Part shown: positions 43,212-52,315 of the stretch, piece after piece
Position numbering within the stretch: position 1 is the first letter of the stretch
Layout: every line of letters begins with the position of its first letter
Origin: an uncultured Muribaculaceae bacterium
GTDB lineage: Bacteria > Bacteroidota > Bacteroidia > Bacteroidales > Muribaculaceae
Direction: 5' to 3'
Assembly (NCBI GenBank): GCA_910584055.1
Contig: CAJTZS010000023.1
Coordinates: forward strand, 4,865-68,864
DNA length: 64,000 nt
Position numbers and translations under genes: made by a program
Notes under the pieces: model-generated
Database searches by the model: none
Told to the model about the DNA's origin: nothing
What the model saw: the letters and a program-made list of their open reading frames with translations, nothing else

Positions 43212-43811
43212 CTAACCCGGATGGGCTTTGAGCCATTCGGAGGCGGTGAGGCAGAGCTCGGCATACCATTCCTCTCCAAAGCGGCGCGTGAGCGGTTCTT
43301 TAAGGAATTCGTATGCACGCACACCTTTCGCGCGGCCGAGGGTCTCGGCGCATTTGCAGATTTTCCAGCGGTGCAGATTGACGGCGGTGAAACCTGCGTA
43401 TTCCTTGAGTCTCACGGGGTAGAGATGGCATGAGGAGGGCTTGAAGAAGGGTATCTTGCCTTCGCGATGGGCTTTCTCAAGGGCGCACAGGCATTTGCCG
43501 CCAGGGGCGTAGGTTGTGAAGACGCAGTCGCGCCCTTCCACAAGCGATGTCACGAGGTCGCCGTCTTCGTCGTAATAGGCAGGTCCCTGTTCTTCCACCA
43601 CTTTCTGCGCCGCCGGATTGAGGAGCGGGTAGATTTCAGGCATCAGTTCGCATAGGCGTTCGTATTCTTCATCTGTGAGGGGGGCGCCGGCATCGCCTTC
43701 GATGCAGCATGCTCCCAGACAGGAGTCAAGGTCGCAGATGAAGTAGCGTTCGATGAGGTCGAGGGAGACGAGGGTGTCTTTTATCTGAAGCATGGTTCTA
43801 ATTTTTTTCAT
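43212..43811 (-). CDS. DUF3109 family protein
   Basis: 199 residues with many Cys in pairs (DLDSCLGACCIEGDAGAPL, GRDCVFTTYAPGGKCLCAL, FKPSSCHLYPVRL, WKICKCAE), the signature of DUF3109. The spacing suggests an iron-sulfur cluster or zinc site, similar to YkgJ-like proteins. Function unknown; widespread in Bacteroidota as a core gene. About 50 bp separates it from the T9SS plug gene, so they may be cotranscribed. Confidence 0.9.
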   Translation of the reverse strand: MKKIRTMLQIKDTLVSLDLIERYFICDLDSCLGACCIEGDAGAPLTDEEYERLCELMPEIYPLLNPAAQKVVEEQGPAYYDEDGDLVTSLVEGRDCVFTTYAPGGKCLCALEKAHREGKIPFFKPSSCHLYPVRLKEYAGFTAVNLHRWKICKCAETLGRAKGVRAYEFLKEPLTRRFGEEWYAELCLTASEWLKAHPG

Positions 43812-43862
43812 TATTGCGGCACTGAAGCGCTTTCGCGCAACGCCTTTCGCAGCCGCTACGCT

Positions 43863-45164
43863 TTATTCGATTACCGCGAAGCCTATGAGGCGGTCGGCAC
43901 GGGAGCCGGCGGGGTGGTAATATACCGCAATCCAGTATTCATTGCGGGTTTCGAATTTATTGCCCTCGGTGAGGTTGCCGGAGGGATGATGTTTGTTGCT
44001 TTCGCCGAGATCGCCGGAGGGGGAAGGACTTTCCTTGGCGGAAGCCGGAAGGGTGACATAGCGGTAGTTGTAGGCTCCTTGCTTGAGCGGCATTTCGAGG
44101 CGGTAGAGGCGAGCCTCGGAGTCGTAGGCCATCCGGTTTGAGGAATCGAAACGGTTGTGGGTCAATTCTCCGTCAACATATATGTCGGCATTGCGGAGGA
44201 GGGGCATGTCGAGGGAGAAGTGGACCGTTATATAGTCTGCCCCGAGGTCGGAGTCGGTGGCGTTGTATTCGCGCACGAGGAAGCGCCCGTGCTGGGTGCT
44301 GTCGAATTCATAGTTGCGAAGGGCGCGTCCGCTGTCCTTGCGGAGCCAGACATGATAATTGGTGCCTCCGAATTTCAATGAATCCACGCCCATGCCTGGA
44401 AACCCGTTGCTGACACTTTCGAAACGTCGGTATTCGTTACCGGCGGGAAATATGAGTTCGGGGAGGTGCTGATACACGAGGGTGTTACCCTCCACGCGTT
44501 GTGGCCGGCGCAACGTGCGCCGAGACGGTTCGCAGCCGTTCTGGAGCAGCGTTACCTCCACATCCTGATATGGATTGGCATTTTCCAACCCCCGCAGTGT
44601 CACAGACATATCAAGCTGCTGCCATTCCGTGTTGTGTCCGCGGTCGGTGCGTCCAGAGGCTATGCCGCTGATTGACGCGGCATCTTCAGCGACCATGAAG
44701 CGGGTCTGTAAGACAGGCTCATCGGGAGCGTCCCTGTCGAACACCTGAAGCAGGTAATTGCCTGAAACCAAAGGGCGCATGGCTTGATTCGGAAGCTCGA
44801 TGCGGTAGTTGACGAAATGCACGAACGTGTTTTCCGAGAATGCGAAATCCTCTATGTCGGCAATGTTGAAGCCATCGAGATATTCCGATTCCACGAGACG
44901 CGACGGCTGCCAGTCGGCGTTGCAGTGGAGCAGGCGATACTGTAGCCAGCGGTTATCTTCGGCAATCTCATCGAACGAGATCACAAGACGGTCGTCGGAA
45001 TTGAGGCGTATCACCGGCGGAGACATGAAGTTGTCGGGGTTGCTTACCTTGAGGGTGCGGAAAGTGGGTTTAAAGACACGGGTAGCGGTGTCGGCAGCGT
45101 AAGAGGCGAAGACCGACAGCGACGCGAGGCTAAGGAGAATGAGTATGTAGATTATGTTTTTCAA
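43863..45164 (-). CDS. DUF5103 protein, type IX secretion system plug protein
   Basis: 433 residues with a signal peptide (MKNIIYILILLSLASLSVFA). The DUF5103 pattern is clear: SDDRLVISFDEIAEDNRWLQYRLLHCNADWQPS, SGNYLLQVF, and the C-terminal FETRNEYWIAVYYHPAGSRADRLIGFA. Plug proteins seal the SprA translocon of the type IX secretion system at the outer membrane. Odd feature: near the C-terminus a short direct repeat (SPSGDLGESNK, then HPSGNLTEGNK) inserts extra residues before the final strand. Confidence 0.88.
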   Translation of the reverse strand: MKNIIYILILLSLASLSVFASYAADTATRVFKPTFRTLKVSNPDNFMSPPVIRLNSDDRLVISFDEIAEDNRWLQYRLLHCNADWQPSRLVESEYLDGFNIADIEDFAFSENTFVHFVNYRIELPNQAMRPLVSGNYLLQVFDRDAPDEPVLQTRFMVAEDAASISGIASGRTDRGHNTEWQQLDMSVTLRGLENANPYQDVEVTLLQNGCEPSRRTLRRPQRVEGNTLVYQHLPELIFPAGNEYRRFESVSNGFPGMGVDSLKFGGTNYHVWLRKDSGRALRNYEFDSTQHGRFLVREYNATDSDLGADYITVHFSLDMPLLRNADIYVDGELTHNRFDSSNRMAYDSEARLYRLEMPLKQGAYNYRYVTLPASAKESPSPSGDLGESNKHHPSGNLTEGNKFETRNEYWIAVYYHPAGSRADRLIGFAVIE

Positions 45165-45177
45165 TTGGACACGCTAA

Positions 45178-45846
45178 TTACCAGTCAATGGGAGTTTTGC
45201 CGTGGGCTTGGAGATATTCGTTGGCTTTGGAAAAATGTCGGCAGCCGAAGAATCCGCGATAGGCGGAAAGGGGAGAAGGGTGAGGGGCTGTCAGCACAAG
45301 ATGGCGCGAGCGGTCGATGAACGCCCCTTTGCGGATGGCGTCGGAACCCCACAGAAGGAACACAAGGTTTTCGCGGTTCTCCGCCAAGGCATGCACCGCA
45401 GCGTCGGTGAAAGTCTCCCATCCTATGCCGGAATGTGACTTAGGCTGATGCTCCCTTACCGTGAGTGAGGCATTGAGAAGAAGCACTCCCTGTCGTGCCC
45501 AGCGGGAGAGGTCGCCGGAGGCGGGGATAGGATTGCCGGTGTCGGTGTGTATCTCCTGAAATATATTGCGAAGCGACGGCGGGATTTCTATCCCGGGGTT
45601 CACCGAGAAGCAGAGGCCGTTCGCCTGACCGGGCCCGTGATAGGGATCCTGCCCGATTATAACGACCTTCACATCTTCGAACGGGGTGGAGTCGAAAGCC
45701 GAGAAAATCTTTCCAGCCGGGGGGTAGACCTTGCACGAAGGGTTGGAATATTCGCGGCGGACAAGGTCAGACAAGGCTGCGAAATATGGCTTTCCGAATT
45801 CCGCCTCCAATGCTTTCTTCCATCCTGATTCGATTCTTACGTTCAT
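45178..45846 (-). CDS. ung: Uracil-DNA glycosylase
   Basis: 222 residues, family 1 UDG, which removes uracil from DNA to start base excision repair. The catalytic motif GQDPYHGPGQANGLCFSV, the LLLNASLTV strand and the DNA-intercalation loop HPSPLSAYRGFFGCRHFSKAN are intact. It ends 13 bp before the DUF5103 start and is probably cotranscribed with it. Confidence 0.96.
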   Translation of the reverse strand: MNVRIESGWKKALEAEFGKPYFAALSDLVRREYSNPSCKVYPPAGKIFSAFDSTPFEDVKVVIIGQDPYHGPGQANGLCFSVNPGIEIPPSLRNIFQEIHTDTGNPIPASGDLSRWARQGVLLLNASLTVREHQPKSHSGIGWETFTDAAVHALAENRENLVFLLWGSDAIRKGAFIDRSRHLVLTAPHPSPLSAYRGFFGCRHFSKANEYLQAHGKTPIDW

Positions 45847-45927
45847 TTCCTTTGCTGTTTTGAACCCAAAATTAATAACAAATCCCCGGATTATGAAATC
45901 ATAGTTGAATAATTCGAAAAAAATATA

Positions 45928-45935
45928 TACCTTTG
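45928..45935 (+). promoter_or_regulatory. Promoter -7 element of tRNA-Arg
   Basis: TACCTTTG, an exact TAnnTTTG match, lies 12 bp before the tRNA. It is divergent from ung. Confidence 0.7.
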
Positions 45936-45947
45936 CAATGTAAAAAC

Positions 45948-46019
45948 GTCTCCGTAGTTCAATGGATAGAATATCGGATTCCGGTTCCGACGATTAGGGT
46001 TCGACTCCCTACGGGGATA
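45948..46019 (+). tRNA. tRNA-Arg (anticodon CCG)
   Basis: A 72-nt cloverleaf: acceptor GTCTCCG pairs with CGGGGAT (two G-U pairs), anticodon arm TCGGA-TTCCGGT-TCCGA with anticodon CCG, and T arm AGGG-TTCGACT-CCCT. Discriminator A; CCA is not encoded. It reads CGG codons. It lies 41 bp upstream of the CorA gene and may be on the same transcript. Confidence 0.93.
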
Positions 46020-46060
46020 CACAGAAACAAATGATGCCTTCAGAATGTTAATAAAACATA

Positions 46061-46981
46061 ATGAAGGCTTTTTTTGTAAATGATAACGGGTTCGTTGAGC
46101 GCGACGTGTGGTCGCCGCATTGCTGGGTGAATGTGGAATGCCCTGACAGGGAAGACATCCGGTTCTTGCTCGATGACCTCAATGTGCCGCCTGATTTCCT
46201 GGAGAGCATTTCGGATATGGACGAGCGACCCCGTATCGAGCATGACGGGGAATGGCGTCTGACCATACTCCGGATTCCGCTGCATTCCGACGGGGAGGAT
46301 ATGCCGTACAGTACAGTGCCGATTGGTATTGTGACAAACAATGAGGTCATGCTGACGGTATGCTATAAGCGCACTGAGATGTTGAGCGATTTCATTTCGC
46401 ATACGCGTTGCAGGGGGATTTCTGTGGAGACTGGCCCGGACTTTATCCTAAGGATTCTTTATTCTTCGGCATATTGGTATCTGAAGTATCTTAAGGATAT
46501 CAACAATCATGTGGTGCGCGACGAGAAGAGCCTTGAGAAAAGCGTGCGCAATGAGGACCTGCTGCGCATGCTGGGCATTCAGAGGACTTTGGTGTTTTTC
46601 AATACGTCGATTCAGGGAAACGAGACTCTCATCGGGCGGATACGCCGCGTATATGGCGACCGGTATGACGCGGATCTTCTGGAAGATGTGGAGATTGAGT
46701 TGCGCCAGGCGGACAACACCGTTAAGATTTACAGCGATATCCTTGAAAGCACGATGGATTCGTTCGCCTCGATCATATCCAACAATGTGAATGCGATCAT
46801 GAAGAAAATGACGGCGGTGTCGATAGTGCTGATGGTTCCGACGCTGATAGCCAGTTTCTATGGGATGAACGTGCGGATTTCTTACGGAAATCATCCCGGA
46901 GTGTTCTGGCTTATAATAGCCGGATCGCTGCTGCTGTCGGCGGTATTGTATGTTTTCTTACGAAAAATCCGATGGTTCTGA
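46061..46981 (+). CDS. corA: CorA family magnesium/cobalt transporter
   Basis: 306 residues. A long cytosolic N-terminal domain is followed by two C-terminal membrane helices with the signature YGMN at the end of the first (LIASFYGMNVRISYG), and a short basic tail (RKIRWF). CorA proteins form pentameric Mg2+ channels gated by cytosolic Mg2+. Starts at ATG 46061 after the tRNA-Arg. Confidence 0.92.
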   Translation: MKAFFVNDNGFVERDVWSPHCWVNVECPDREDIRFLLDDLNVPPDFLESISDMDERPRIEHDGEWRLTILRIPLHSDGEDMPYSTVPIGIVTNNEVMLTVCYKRTEMLSDFISHTRCRGISVETGPDFILRILYSSAYWYLKYLKDINNHVVRDEKSLEKSVRNEDLLRMLGIQRTLVFFNTSIQGNETLIGRIRRVYGDRYDADLLEDVEIELRQADNTVKIYSDILESTMDSFASIISNNVNAIMKKMTAVSIVLMVPTLIASFYGMNVRISYGNHPGVFWLIIAGSLLLSAVLYVFLRKIRWF

Positions 46982-46992
46982 AATATTTGTAG

Positions 46993-47000
46993 TATATTTG
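46993..47000 (+). promoter_or_regulatory. Promoter -7 element of the M64 peptidase gene
   Basis: TATATTTG matches TAnnTTTG. The 40-nt leader that follows carries a small hairpin (AGAAGTT / AACTTCT, about 47007-47030). The -33 half is not clear. Confidence 0.5.
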
Positions 47001-47044
47001 TTTCATAAGAAGTTATTTTTAACAACTTCTAAACAGTATTGCTT

Positions 47045-48331
47045 ATGAAACTTAAATTTATATCCGCAGCTTTCATCGCAGGAGTTCCGTTTCTGTCTTC
47101 GTATGCCGCAGTGGATTTCGATAAGGTTTTCTGTGATTCTACCTTAAGGCTGGATTATGTGGCGGCGGGTAATCATGACAAAAGCTTTGTGTTTCTTGAC
47201 GGTATGCATAAATACGCAGGATGGGCGGGTCGGCGCACAAATCTTGACAGCATACCTTATGTGGGCAACGGAATTGTCACGGTGACGGATTCGCTCAGCG
47301 GCGACACTATCTATCGCCAGAGTTTCTCGTCGCTGTTCCGTGAATGGCAGTCCACTGATGAGGCCCGGACAACGTCAAAATCGTTTCAGAACACCTTCCT
47401 CGTGCCGATGCCGAAACGGGCTGCGAAGATTTCAATCGAACTTCTTGACCTGCGGCATGATGTCGTAGCCGAGAATACGCATAATTACACACCCGGCGAC
47501 ATTCTGATAAAGAAATCCCACAACAGGGATAAAGCTCCGTATAGATATTTGCGCAAGGGCGGCGACCCGGAAAACGCGATAGACGTGGCTATCCTTGCTG
47601 AGGGCTACACTCCCGAACAGATGGATGCCTTCTATGCGGATGCAGAACGGGCGGTGGCTGCGATATTGAGGCATGAACCGTTCAAGAGCCGCGAAAAGGA
47701 TTTCAATTTTGTCGCTGTGGCCACCCCTTCTGAAAATTCCGGAGTCTCAGTGCCGAGGTTTGATGAATGGAAGAAGACATCGTTCGGCTCGAATTTCGAT
47801 ACGTTCTATTCCGCGAGATATCTTACCACTGCGAACGTGTTCGATATTCACGAGGCAATATCGCACGTGCCTTATGAGCATATAATCATTCTCGCGAATT
47901 GCCCGGTTTATGGGGGAGGAGGGATTTATAACAGCTATACACTGACCACGACCGGACATGAAATGTACGAGCCGGTGGTGGTTCATGAATTCGGACATAG
48001 TTTCGGCGGACTTGCGGACGAGTATTTTTATGAAGGAGACGTGATGGAAGACAGTTATCCCTTCGATGTGGAACCATGGGAGCCCAATATCACTACCATG
48101 GTGGATTTTGATTCTAAATGGAAATCCCTGTTGAAGAAAGGCATCCCGGTGCCGACCGACCGCAAGGATTCTAAGAAATATCCGGTAGGGGTGTTCGAGG
48201 GCGGCGGTTATTCTTTCAAGGGCGTATACAGCCCCGCTGATGATTGCCGCATGCGTTCCAATGCCTGGCCGGCTTTCTGCCCGGCGTGTCAACGTGCGCT
48301 AAACTCCTTGATAGATTTTTACGTTAAATAA
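47045..48331 (+). CDS. Peptidase M64 (IgA peptidase-like)
   Basis: 428 residues from ATG 47045 (an in-frame TTG lies at 47039). A signal peptide (KLKFISAAFIAGVPFLSSYAA) sends it to the periplasm or surface. The zinc site is VVHEFGHSFGGLADEYFYEG, the HExxHxxxGLxDEY form of M64 enzymes, preceded by DVAILAEGYTPEQMDAFYAD and followed by CRMRSNAWPAFCPACQRAL. The founding member cleaves IgA, but most homologues in gut Bacteroidales have untested substrates. Confidence 0.92.
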   Translation: MKLKFISAAFIAGVPFLSSYAAVDFDKVFCDSTLRLDYVAAGNHDKSFVFLDGMHKYAGWAGRRTNLDSIPYVGNGIVTVTDSLSGDTIYRQSFSSLFREWQSTDEARTTSKSFQNTFLVPMPKRAAKISIELLDLRHDVVAENTHNYTPGDILIKKSHNRDKAPYRYLRKGGDPENAIDVAILAEGYTPEQMDAFYADAERAVAAILRHEPFKSREKDFNFVAVATPSENSGVSVPRFDEWKKTSFGSNFDTFYSARYLTTANVFDIHEAISHVPYEHIIILANCPVYGGGGIYNSYTLTTTGHEMYEPVVVHEFGHSFGGLADEYFYEGDVMEDSYPFDVEPWEPNITTMVDFDSKWKSLLKKGIPVPTDRKDSKKYPVGVFEGGGYSFKGVYSPADDCRMRSNAWPAFCPACQRALNSLIDFYVK

Positions 48332-48366
48332 TGTGATCGCTCATTATCTTTTTAAACCGCTTCTCA

Positions 48367-49551
48367 ATGAAAGTTGCATTCCATTTTAATGCAGACCATC
48401 CTGCGCTGGGTTGTTCATATGGACAGGAGGTTCATGAAACTCTCTTCGGCGCATTGATGAGGAAAAGAAATATAAACCTTAAGACTAAAGTGTTTGTGGG
48501 GGATTTGTTGCTGCTGACCTGTTGCTCTGTTCCGGAGATCCGAGAGACAGGCAAAGGCTACATGCGAATGTCATATTCCCTGGAACCGGCGCTTTATGAC
48601 ACGGTTTTCAATGAATGGGTGACGTCGGTGTTCAAACTCTGGAACACGTTTGATGCCTGCAGGCTTATGTCCGCAAAGGATAATAACATCTACGTAGTTT
48701 GTTTCGAGAGCATCGACAGGGAACATGCGAACTTTATTGACCGTGCGCTTAAAAAATATGAACCGTATCTGGGGGCGACAGAGGTTTATGAAGGATTCCG
48801 TATACATTGGGAGCTTTATGGGGCGCGTCTGCTTCCTTTCGGACGGTTGATAAACAGGGATTTCAAACGTTTTTATGAGGAGGAAGACCCTCTGGAATAT
48901 GAAATTGATTCCCTCAGTCTCCTTGGCTTTGATAATATAGGCGCGGAGAAACTTAACTACAGATATACTATATTTGACGGGTATCATGATTTCGAGCATT
49001 CAAGAAGGGTGTCGGAATGGAAAGACAGGTGCGGGGCGCTGCTTGCGTTCATAGCCGACGATACGGTCTCTTCGCTCTCAGATGTTGCGCCCGCATTGGG
49101 AGACAAGCTTTGGGCTGCTGTCAACGGTTTGGAAAAGGCTGAGACCGGGGAAGAATTTGCACAGGTCATGGCATCCTGCCGACGTATATTCGAATATGTG
49201 GTGGACGCAGTCGCACCGGTTTCCGACACGCCTACGGAATCGGGACATTCAATCAAAAAGGGGCAATATAAGAATCGTCTTTTTGAATATGCCAAACAAT
49301 GCAGGCTTTCAGATTCAGAGATAGATATGGTGAAAGTGTCATCTGAATACCTCTATGCCCAATGGGACAAACTGCATTCCCTGGCCAATAAAGGCGTGCA
49401 TTCAGAAGTTTTCCGAAGCGAGGCGCGAAGGTGTTTCATAAGGACGGTGCTTTTGCTTGACGACATAGTATCCTTTAAGAATTCGTCATTTGAAATCAGA
49501 ACGGAAATAGACGAGGAATCTCTCCGCGCCTATTTGAATTCATTTCTCTGA
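48367..49551 (+). CDS. Uncharacterized protein with HEPN-like C-terminal segment
   Basis: 394 residues, soluble. The C-terminus has QWDKLHSLANKGVHSEVFRSEARRCFIRTVLLLDDIV, a pattern of a helix with KGVH and a following Arg-rich helix that occurs at the end of several abortive-infection-like proteins. The N-terminal half is not recognised. It lies just upstream of tRNA-Phe, next to the integration hotspot, which fits a defence or accessory gene. Function not assigned. Confidence 0.6.
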   Translation: MKVAFHFNADHPALGCSYGQEVHETLFGALMRKRNINLKTKVFVGDLLLLTCCSVPEIRETGKGYMRMSYSLEPALYDTVFNEWVTSVFKLWNTFDACRLMSAKDNNIYVVCFESIDREHANFIDRALKKYEPYLGATEVYEGFRIHWELYGARLLPFGRLINRDFKRFYEEEDPLEYEIDSLSLLGFDNIGAEKLNYRYTIFDGYHDFEHSRRVSEWKDRCGALLAFIADDTVSSLSDVAPALGDKLWAAVNGLEKAETGEEFAQVMASCRRIFEYVVDAVAPVSDTPTESGHSIKKGQYKNRLFEYAKQCRLSDSEIDMVKVSSEYLYAQWDKLHSLANKGVHSEVFRSEARRCFIRTVLLLDDIVSFKNSSFEIRTEIDEESLRAYLNSFL

Positions 49552-49717
49552 GCGTTTATGCGTATTGGATGGTTGTTGTCAGAGCCTTCCGAAATACTGC
49601 TTTGAAATTCAAGATAAGGTTGTGGTTTCCTGTGCGTTAAATGTATATTGCTGGGAATATTGCGGATTTTACTCAGTGATTTTGTAGAGATTTTTTTAGA
49701 AAAAGATGGTAATAAAT

Positions 49718-49748
49718 TTTGTAGATTAAAAAATAATGTCTAACTTTG
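49718..49748 (+). promoter_or_regulatory. Consensus promoter of tRNA-Phe
   Basis: TTTG at 49718-49721, exactly 19 nt, TAACTTTG at 49741-49748. This is the full Bacteroides consensus, starting about 30 nt before the tRNA. Confidence 0.88.
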
Positions 49749-49785
49749 CACTCGCAAAAGCCACCAAGGCAGACGCAAAACCGAT

Positions 49786-49858
49786 GGTGTCATAGCTCAG
49801 TTGGTAGAGCAAAGGACTGAAAATCCTTGTGTCCCCGGTTCGATTCCTGGTGACACCA
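49786..49858 (+). tRNA. tRNA-Phe (anticodon GAA)
   Basis: A 73-nt cloverleaf: acceptor GGTGTCA/TGACACC, D arm GCTC-AGTTGGTA-GAGC, anticodon arm AGGAC-TGAAAAT-CC with GAA, and T arm CCCGG-TTCGATT-CCTGG. The 3' half is the integration site of the mobile element. The element restores the full gene, so the tRNA should be functional. Confidence 0.96.
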
Positions 49859-49859
49859 C
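49807..49859 (+). repeat. attL direct repeat (tRNA-Phe 3' half)
   Basis: GAGCAAAGGACTG through GGTGACACCAC, identical over 53 bp to 62352-62404. The crossover lies somewhere in this identity block. Confidence 0.93.
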
Positions 49860-49869
49860 CTGAAAATCA

Positions 49870-49902
49870 GAGAGTTACAGTAAAATGTAGCTCTCATTTT
49901 TT
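49870..49902 (+). terminator. Terminator after tRNA-Phe, supplied by the element
   Basis: GAGAGTTACA (49870-49879) pairs with TGTAGCTCTC (49886-49895; one G-U) followed by A and six T. It lies inside the element, replacing the chromosomal terminator now displaced to 62412-62448. Confidence 0.8.
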
Positions 49903-49940
49903 ATTGCTTTTGCCTTGTGCAACTCCCCACGGAAGCTGAA

Positions 49941-49961
49941 AGTTAAACCGAGAGTTAAACC
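49941..49961 (+). other. Integrase arm-site candidates, left end
   Basis: AGTTAAACC at 49941-49949 and 49953-49961 (12 bp apart, same orientation). The same pair with the same spacing and orientation is found at 62233-62253 near the right end; another copy lies inside the integrase gene at 50271. Repeated boxes at both ends are expected of arm-type binding sites. Confidence 0.6.
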
Positions 49962-49971
49962 AAGCAACCGA

Positions 49972-51171
49972 ATGAATGTTACAGCTAACATCGTGTGTTA
50001 CAAGTCAAAAACTCTCGCTAATGGCGAACACCCTCTAATGATTCGTGTCTGCAAAGACGGAAAAAAGAGGTACAAAAGTTTAGGTGTATCCGTACTTCCT
50101 AAGTATTGGAACTTTGAGAAAAGCGCGTTAAAGCCTAATTGCCCTAATTTTGAGTATCTTAGCAGAATCATAGCTGACAAGGCAAGCGAGCTTTCGACAG
50201 AGATAGTTAAACTAAAATCAGAGCGTAAGGAGTTTACAGCAAGCACTTTAATTGAGGAGAAATCGAAGCGAGTTAAACCAAAAACCGTACATGAGCTTTT
50301 CTGTGAGCAAATCCAACGGCTTACAGACGAGGGCAGACGTGGCTATATGCTATCCGTTAAGCAAGTCCATAATTCGCTTCTATCATTCAATACGCACCTT
50401 GACATCTGTTTTTCAGATATAGACGCTTCTTTTCTCCGCAGATATGAAACATGGCTACGGAAGCAGGGATTGGCAGAAAACACCATAGGCATACGATTCA
50501 GAACTCTACGAGCCATTTATAATTTGGCTATTGAGGAAAACATTGCTGATTCAGAAAACTATCCTTTCAAGAAATACAAGGTGTCAAAACTCCATGAGGA
50601 AACGGCAAAACGCTCTCTTTCTAAAGATGATATAGATAGGATTCTCGCCTATAAGTCCACAAACCGCTATATGCGATTCCCCATTGACATATTCGCGTTC
50701 ACATATTATTGTGGCGGTATCAACTTCATAGACATAGCCAACCTTACTCCTGCAAACATCATAGAGGGAAAGTTGGTATATAAGCGACATAAGACAAGCA
50801 AGCTAATCAAAATACCACTGCAACCGCAAGCCATAGACCTTATAAAGAAGTATCACCGCAAAGACAGTCCGTATCTGTTTCCAATTCTCTCTGACTTCCA
50901 CGAAACAGAGATACAGAAATCCAACCGTATTCACAAGGTCATATCCAAAGTGAACAAGCGATTGAAAGAGATTGGCGAGGATTTAGGCTTATCTCTAACT
51001 CTGACTACCTACGTTGCACGGCACAGTCAGGCAACCGTAATGAAAAAGGCTGGAGTATCGACAGCCGTAATCCGTGAAATCATGGGTCACAGTTCAGAAC
51101 GTGTTACCCAAATCTATCTTGACAGCTTCGATAACGAGCAGATAGACAACGCCATGAAAAATTTGCTCTGA
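49972..51171 (+). CDS. Tyrosine recombinase/integrase
   Basis: 399 residues from ATG 49972. The frame extends upstream to TTG 49915, but that part covers the arm-site repeats and is probably untranslated. Domain order: N-terminal arm-binding domain (NIVCYKSKTLANGEHPLMIRV), SAM-like core-binding domain (FSDIDASFLRRYETWLRKQG), and catalytic domain with TYVARHSQATVMKKAG (HxxR box region) and the nucleophile Tyr in SERVTQIYLDSF. It should integrate and excise the element at tRNA-Phe. Confidence 0.92.
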   Translation: MNVTANIVCYKSKTLANGEHPLMIRVCKDGKKRYKSLGVSVLPKYWNFEKSALKPNCPNFEYLSRIIADKASELSTEIVKLKSERKEFTASTLIEEKSKRVKPKTVHELFCEQIQRLTDEGRRGYMLSVKQVHNSLLSFNTHLDICFSDIDASFLRRYETWLRKQGLAENTIGIRFRTLRAIYNLAIEENIADSENYPFKKYKVSKLHEETAKRSLSKDDIDRILAYKSTNRYMRFPIDIFAFTYYCGGINFIDIANLTPANIIEGKLVYKRHKTSKLIKIPLQPQAIDLIKKYHRKDSPYLFPILSDFHETEIQKSNRIHKVISKVNKRLKEIGEDLGLSLTLTTYVARHSQATVMKKAGVSTAVIREIMGHSSERVTQIYLDSFDNEQIDNAMKNLL

Positions 51172-51252
51172 TTCGTTTCCCCAAATTACAGAATCCGCGT
51201 GTTCACAGACAGGCGGATTTTTAGTAACTTTACATATCCAAAAGTACCGGCC

Positions 51253-52080
51253 ATGAATTTTCCCATTGACATATCCACAGATAAAGCACCGTTCCAATAT
51301 GTTCTCAACATCATCAGAGGAAAGGGCGAGCCTTTCATATCCCCTGACGGAATGGTTATGATATTCCCAAGCATGATAAAGCTAACCATGCCTGACGACG
51401 CTCTGTTTATCTTTCAGGACAGATACAACAGCGGCGAGATTTCATGCCCCTATAAATACGAGGACTATATCAGGGATTCAGACATGCAGGCCACTATAAA
51501 GGGACTGAATTTAGACCCTGACGCATTTTGGCTGTTGGTAATGTTCTGTTTTGACTATGCTTGCAGTGTATGTTTTTCAGGATTTGAACTTGCTGATACC
51601 GTTGGAGGACAGATAACCAGACTATTGTCTGTATTATCGAAAGCGGACAAGGGAAATACTCAAATCACTGTAAAATCAGGAAAAGAGAAATCCATAATCA
51701 CCGATAAAACTACAATCTCCAAGATCGAGGAATGGATTAGGCGGGGCTACGAATCAGATAAAGCAAGCCTGAACAACTTCGCCATAAACGATTATTCAGA
51801 GTTGGTAAAAGATTCAGAAGAATCAAGCTCTGTGCTGATATGGTATTTCGCTTCCCTGTTACGGTACTTTTTTGAGATAAATCCCCAATATAAGGGTAGA
51901 GCGAAAAAATGTACCACCGTGTCATTGAACAAGAATATCCTCATTTCCAATCTGATATACCATACCCACATATCCCTCAATCCAAACTTCCTGAATGACG
52001 ATGAAGCCTTAAAGGGATTTTTCAAGCAATACAAGGGGAAAGAGATAAAGGCGCGGTCAGGAATCTACCCAAGCATATAA
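51253..52080 (+). CDS. Hypothetical protein of the element
   Basis: 275 residues from ATG 51253; a GTG at 51199 is in frame, but a TAACTTTA near-consensus -7 (51225-51232) lies between them. No signal peptide or known motif; a mixed fold with Cys-containing segment LVMFCFDYACSVCFSGFEL. It follows the integrase and is closed by its own terminator, so it may be a single-gene unit. Function unknown. Confidence 0.6.
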   Translation: MNFPIDISTDKAPFQYVLNIIRGKGEPFISPDGMVMIFPSMIKLTMPDDALFIFQDRYNSGEISCPYKYEDYIRDSDMQATIKGLNLDPDAFWLLVMFCFDYACSVCFSGFELADTVGGQITRLLSVLSKADKGNTQITVKSGKEKSIITDKTTISKIEEWIRRGYESDKASLNNFAINDYSELVKDSEESSSVLIWYFASLLRYFFEINPQYKGRAKKCTTVSLNKNILISNLIYHTHISLNPNFLNDDEALKGFFKQYKGKEIKARSGIYPSI

Positions 52081-52102
52081 CCGTTTAAATCACAGCGATA
52101 CA

Positions 52103-52137
52103 AGCTCCATTTCTCACATCGAGGAAGGGGGCTTTTT
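52103..52137 (+). terminator. Terminator after the hypothetical gene
   Basis: AGCTCC (52103-52108) pairs with GGGGCT (52128-52133), one G-U pair, followed by a T-run. Short stem but good U-tract. Confidence 0.55.
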
Positions 52138-52218
52138 CTGTTTTTATACCCTACCTCATTTTAAGGGGAGTAGAAATCGGCTCAAAATTCACTCTCTATC
52201 CACCCTCTGAATCAGCAC

Positions 52219-52226
52219 TAATTTTG
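52219..52226 (+). promoter_or_regulatory. Candidate promoter of the ParB-like gene
   Basis: TAATTTTG matches TAnnTTTG and lies 90 bp upstream of the ATG at 52316; no clear -33 partner. Confidence 0.5.
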
Positions 52227-52315
52227 CATCGTAATCGAAACGATAACGGTTACAGAAACAACAAAATTATCAATCTAAAACCTTTCACGCAGTATAGGTC
52301 AAGCGTGGCAAGAAA

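Noticed and set aside
49915..49971. TTG start of the integrase
   Set aside because: This stretch contains the AGTTAAACC arm-site pair that is also present at the noncoding right end; ATG 49972 gives a normal integrase start.
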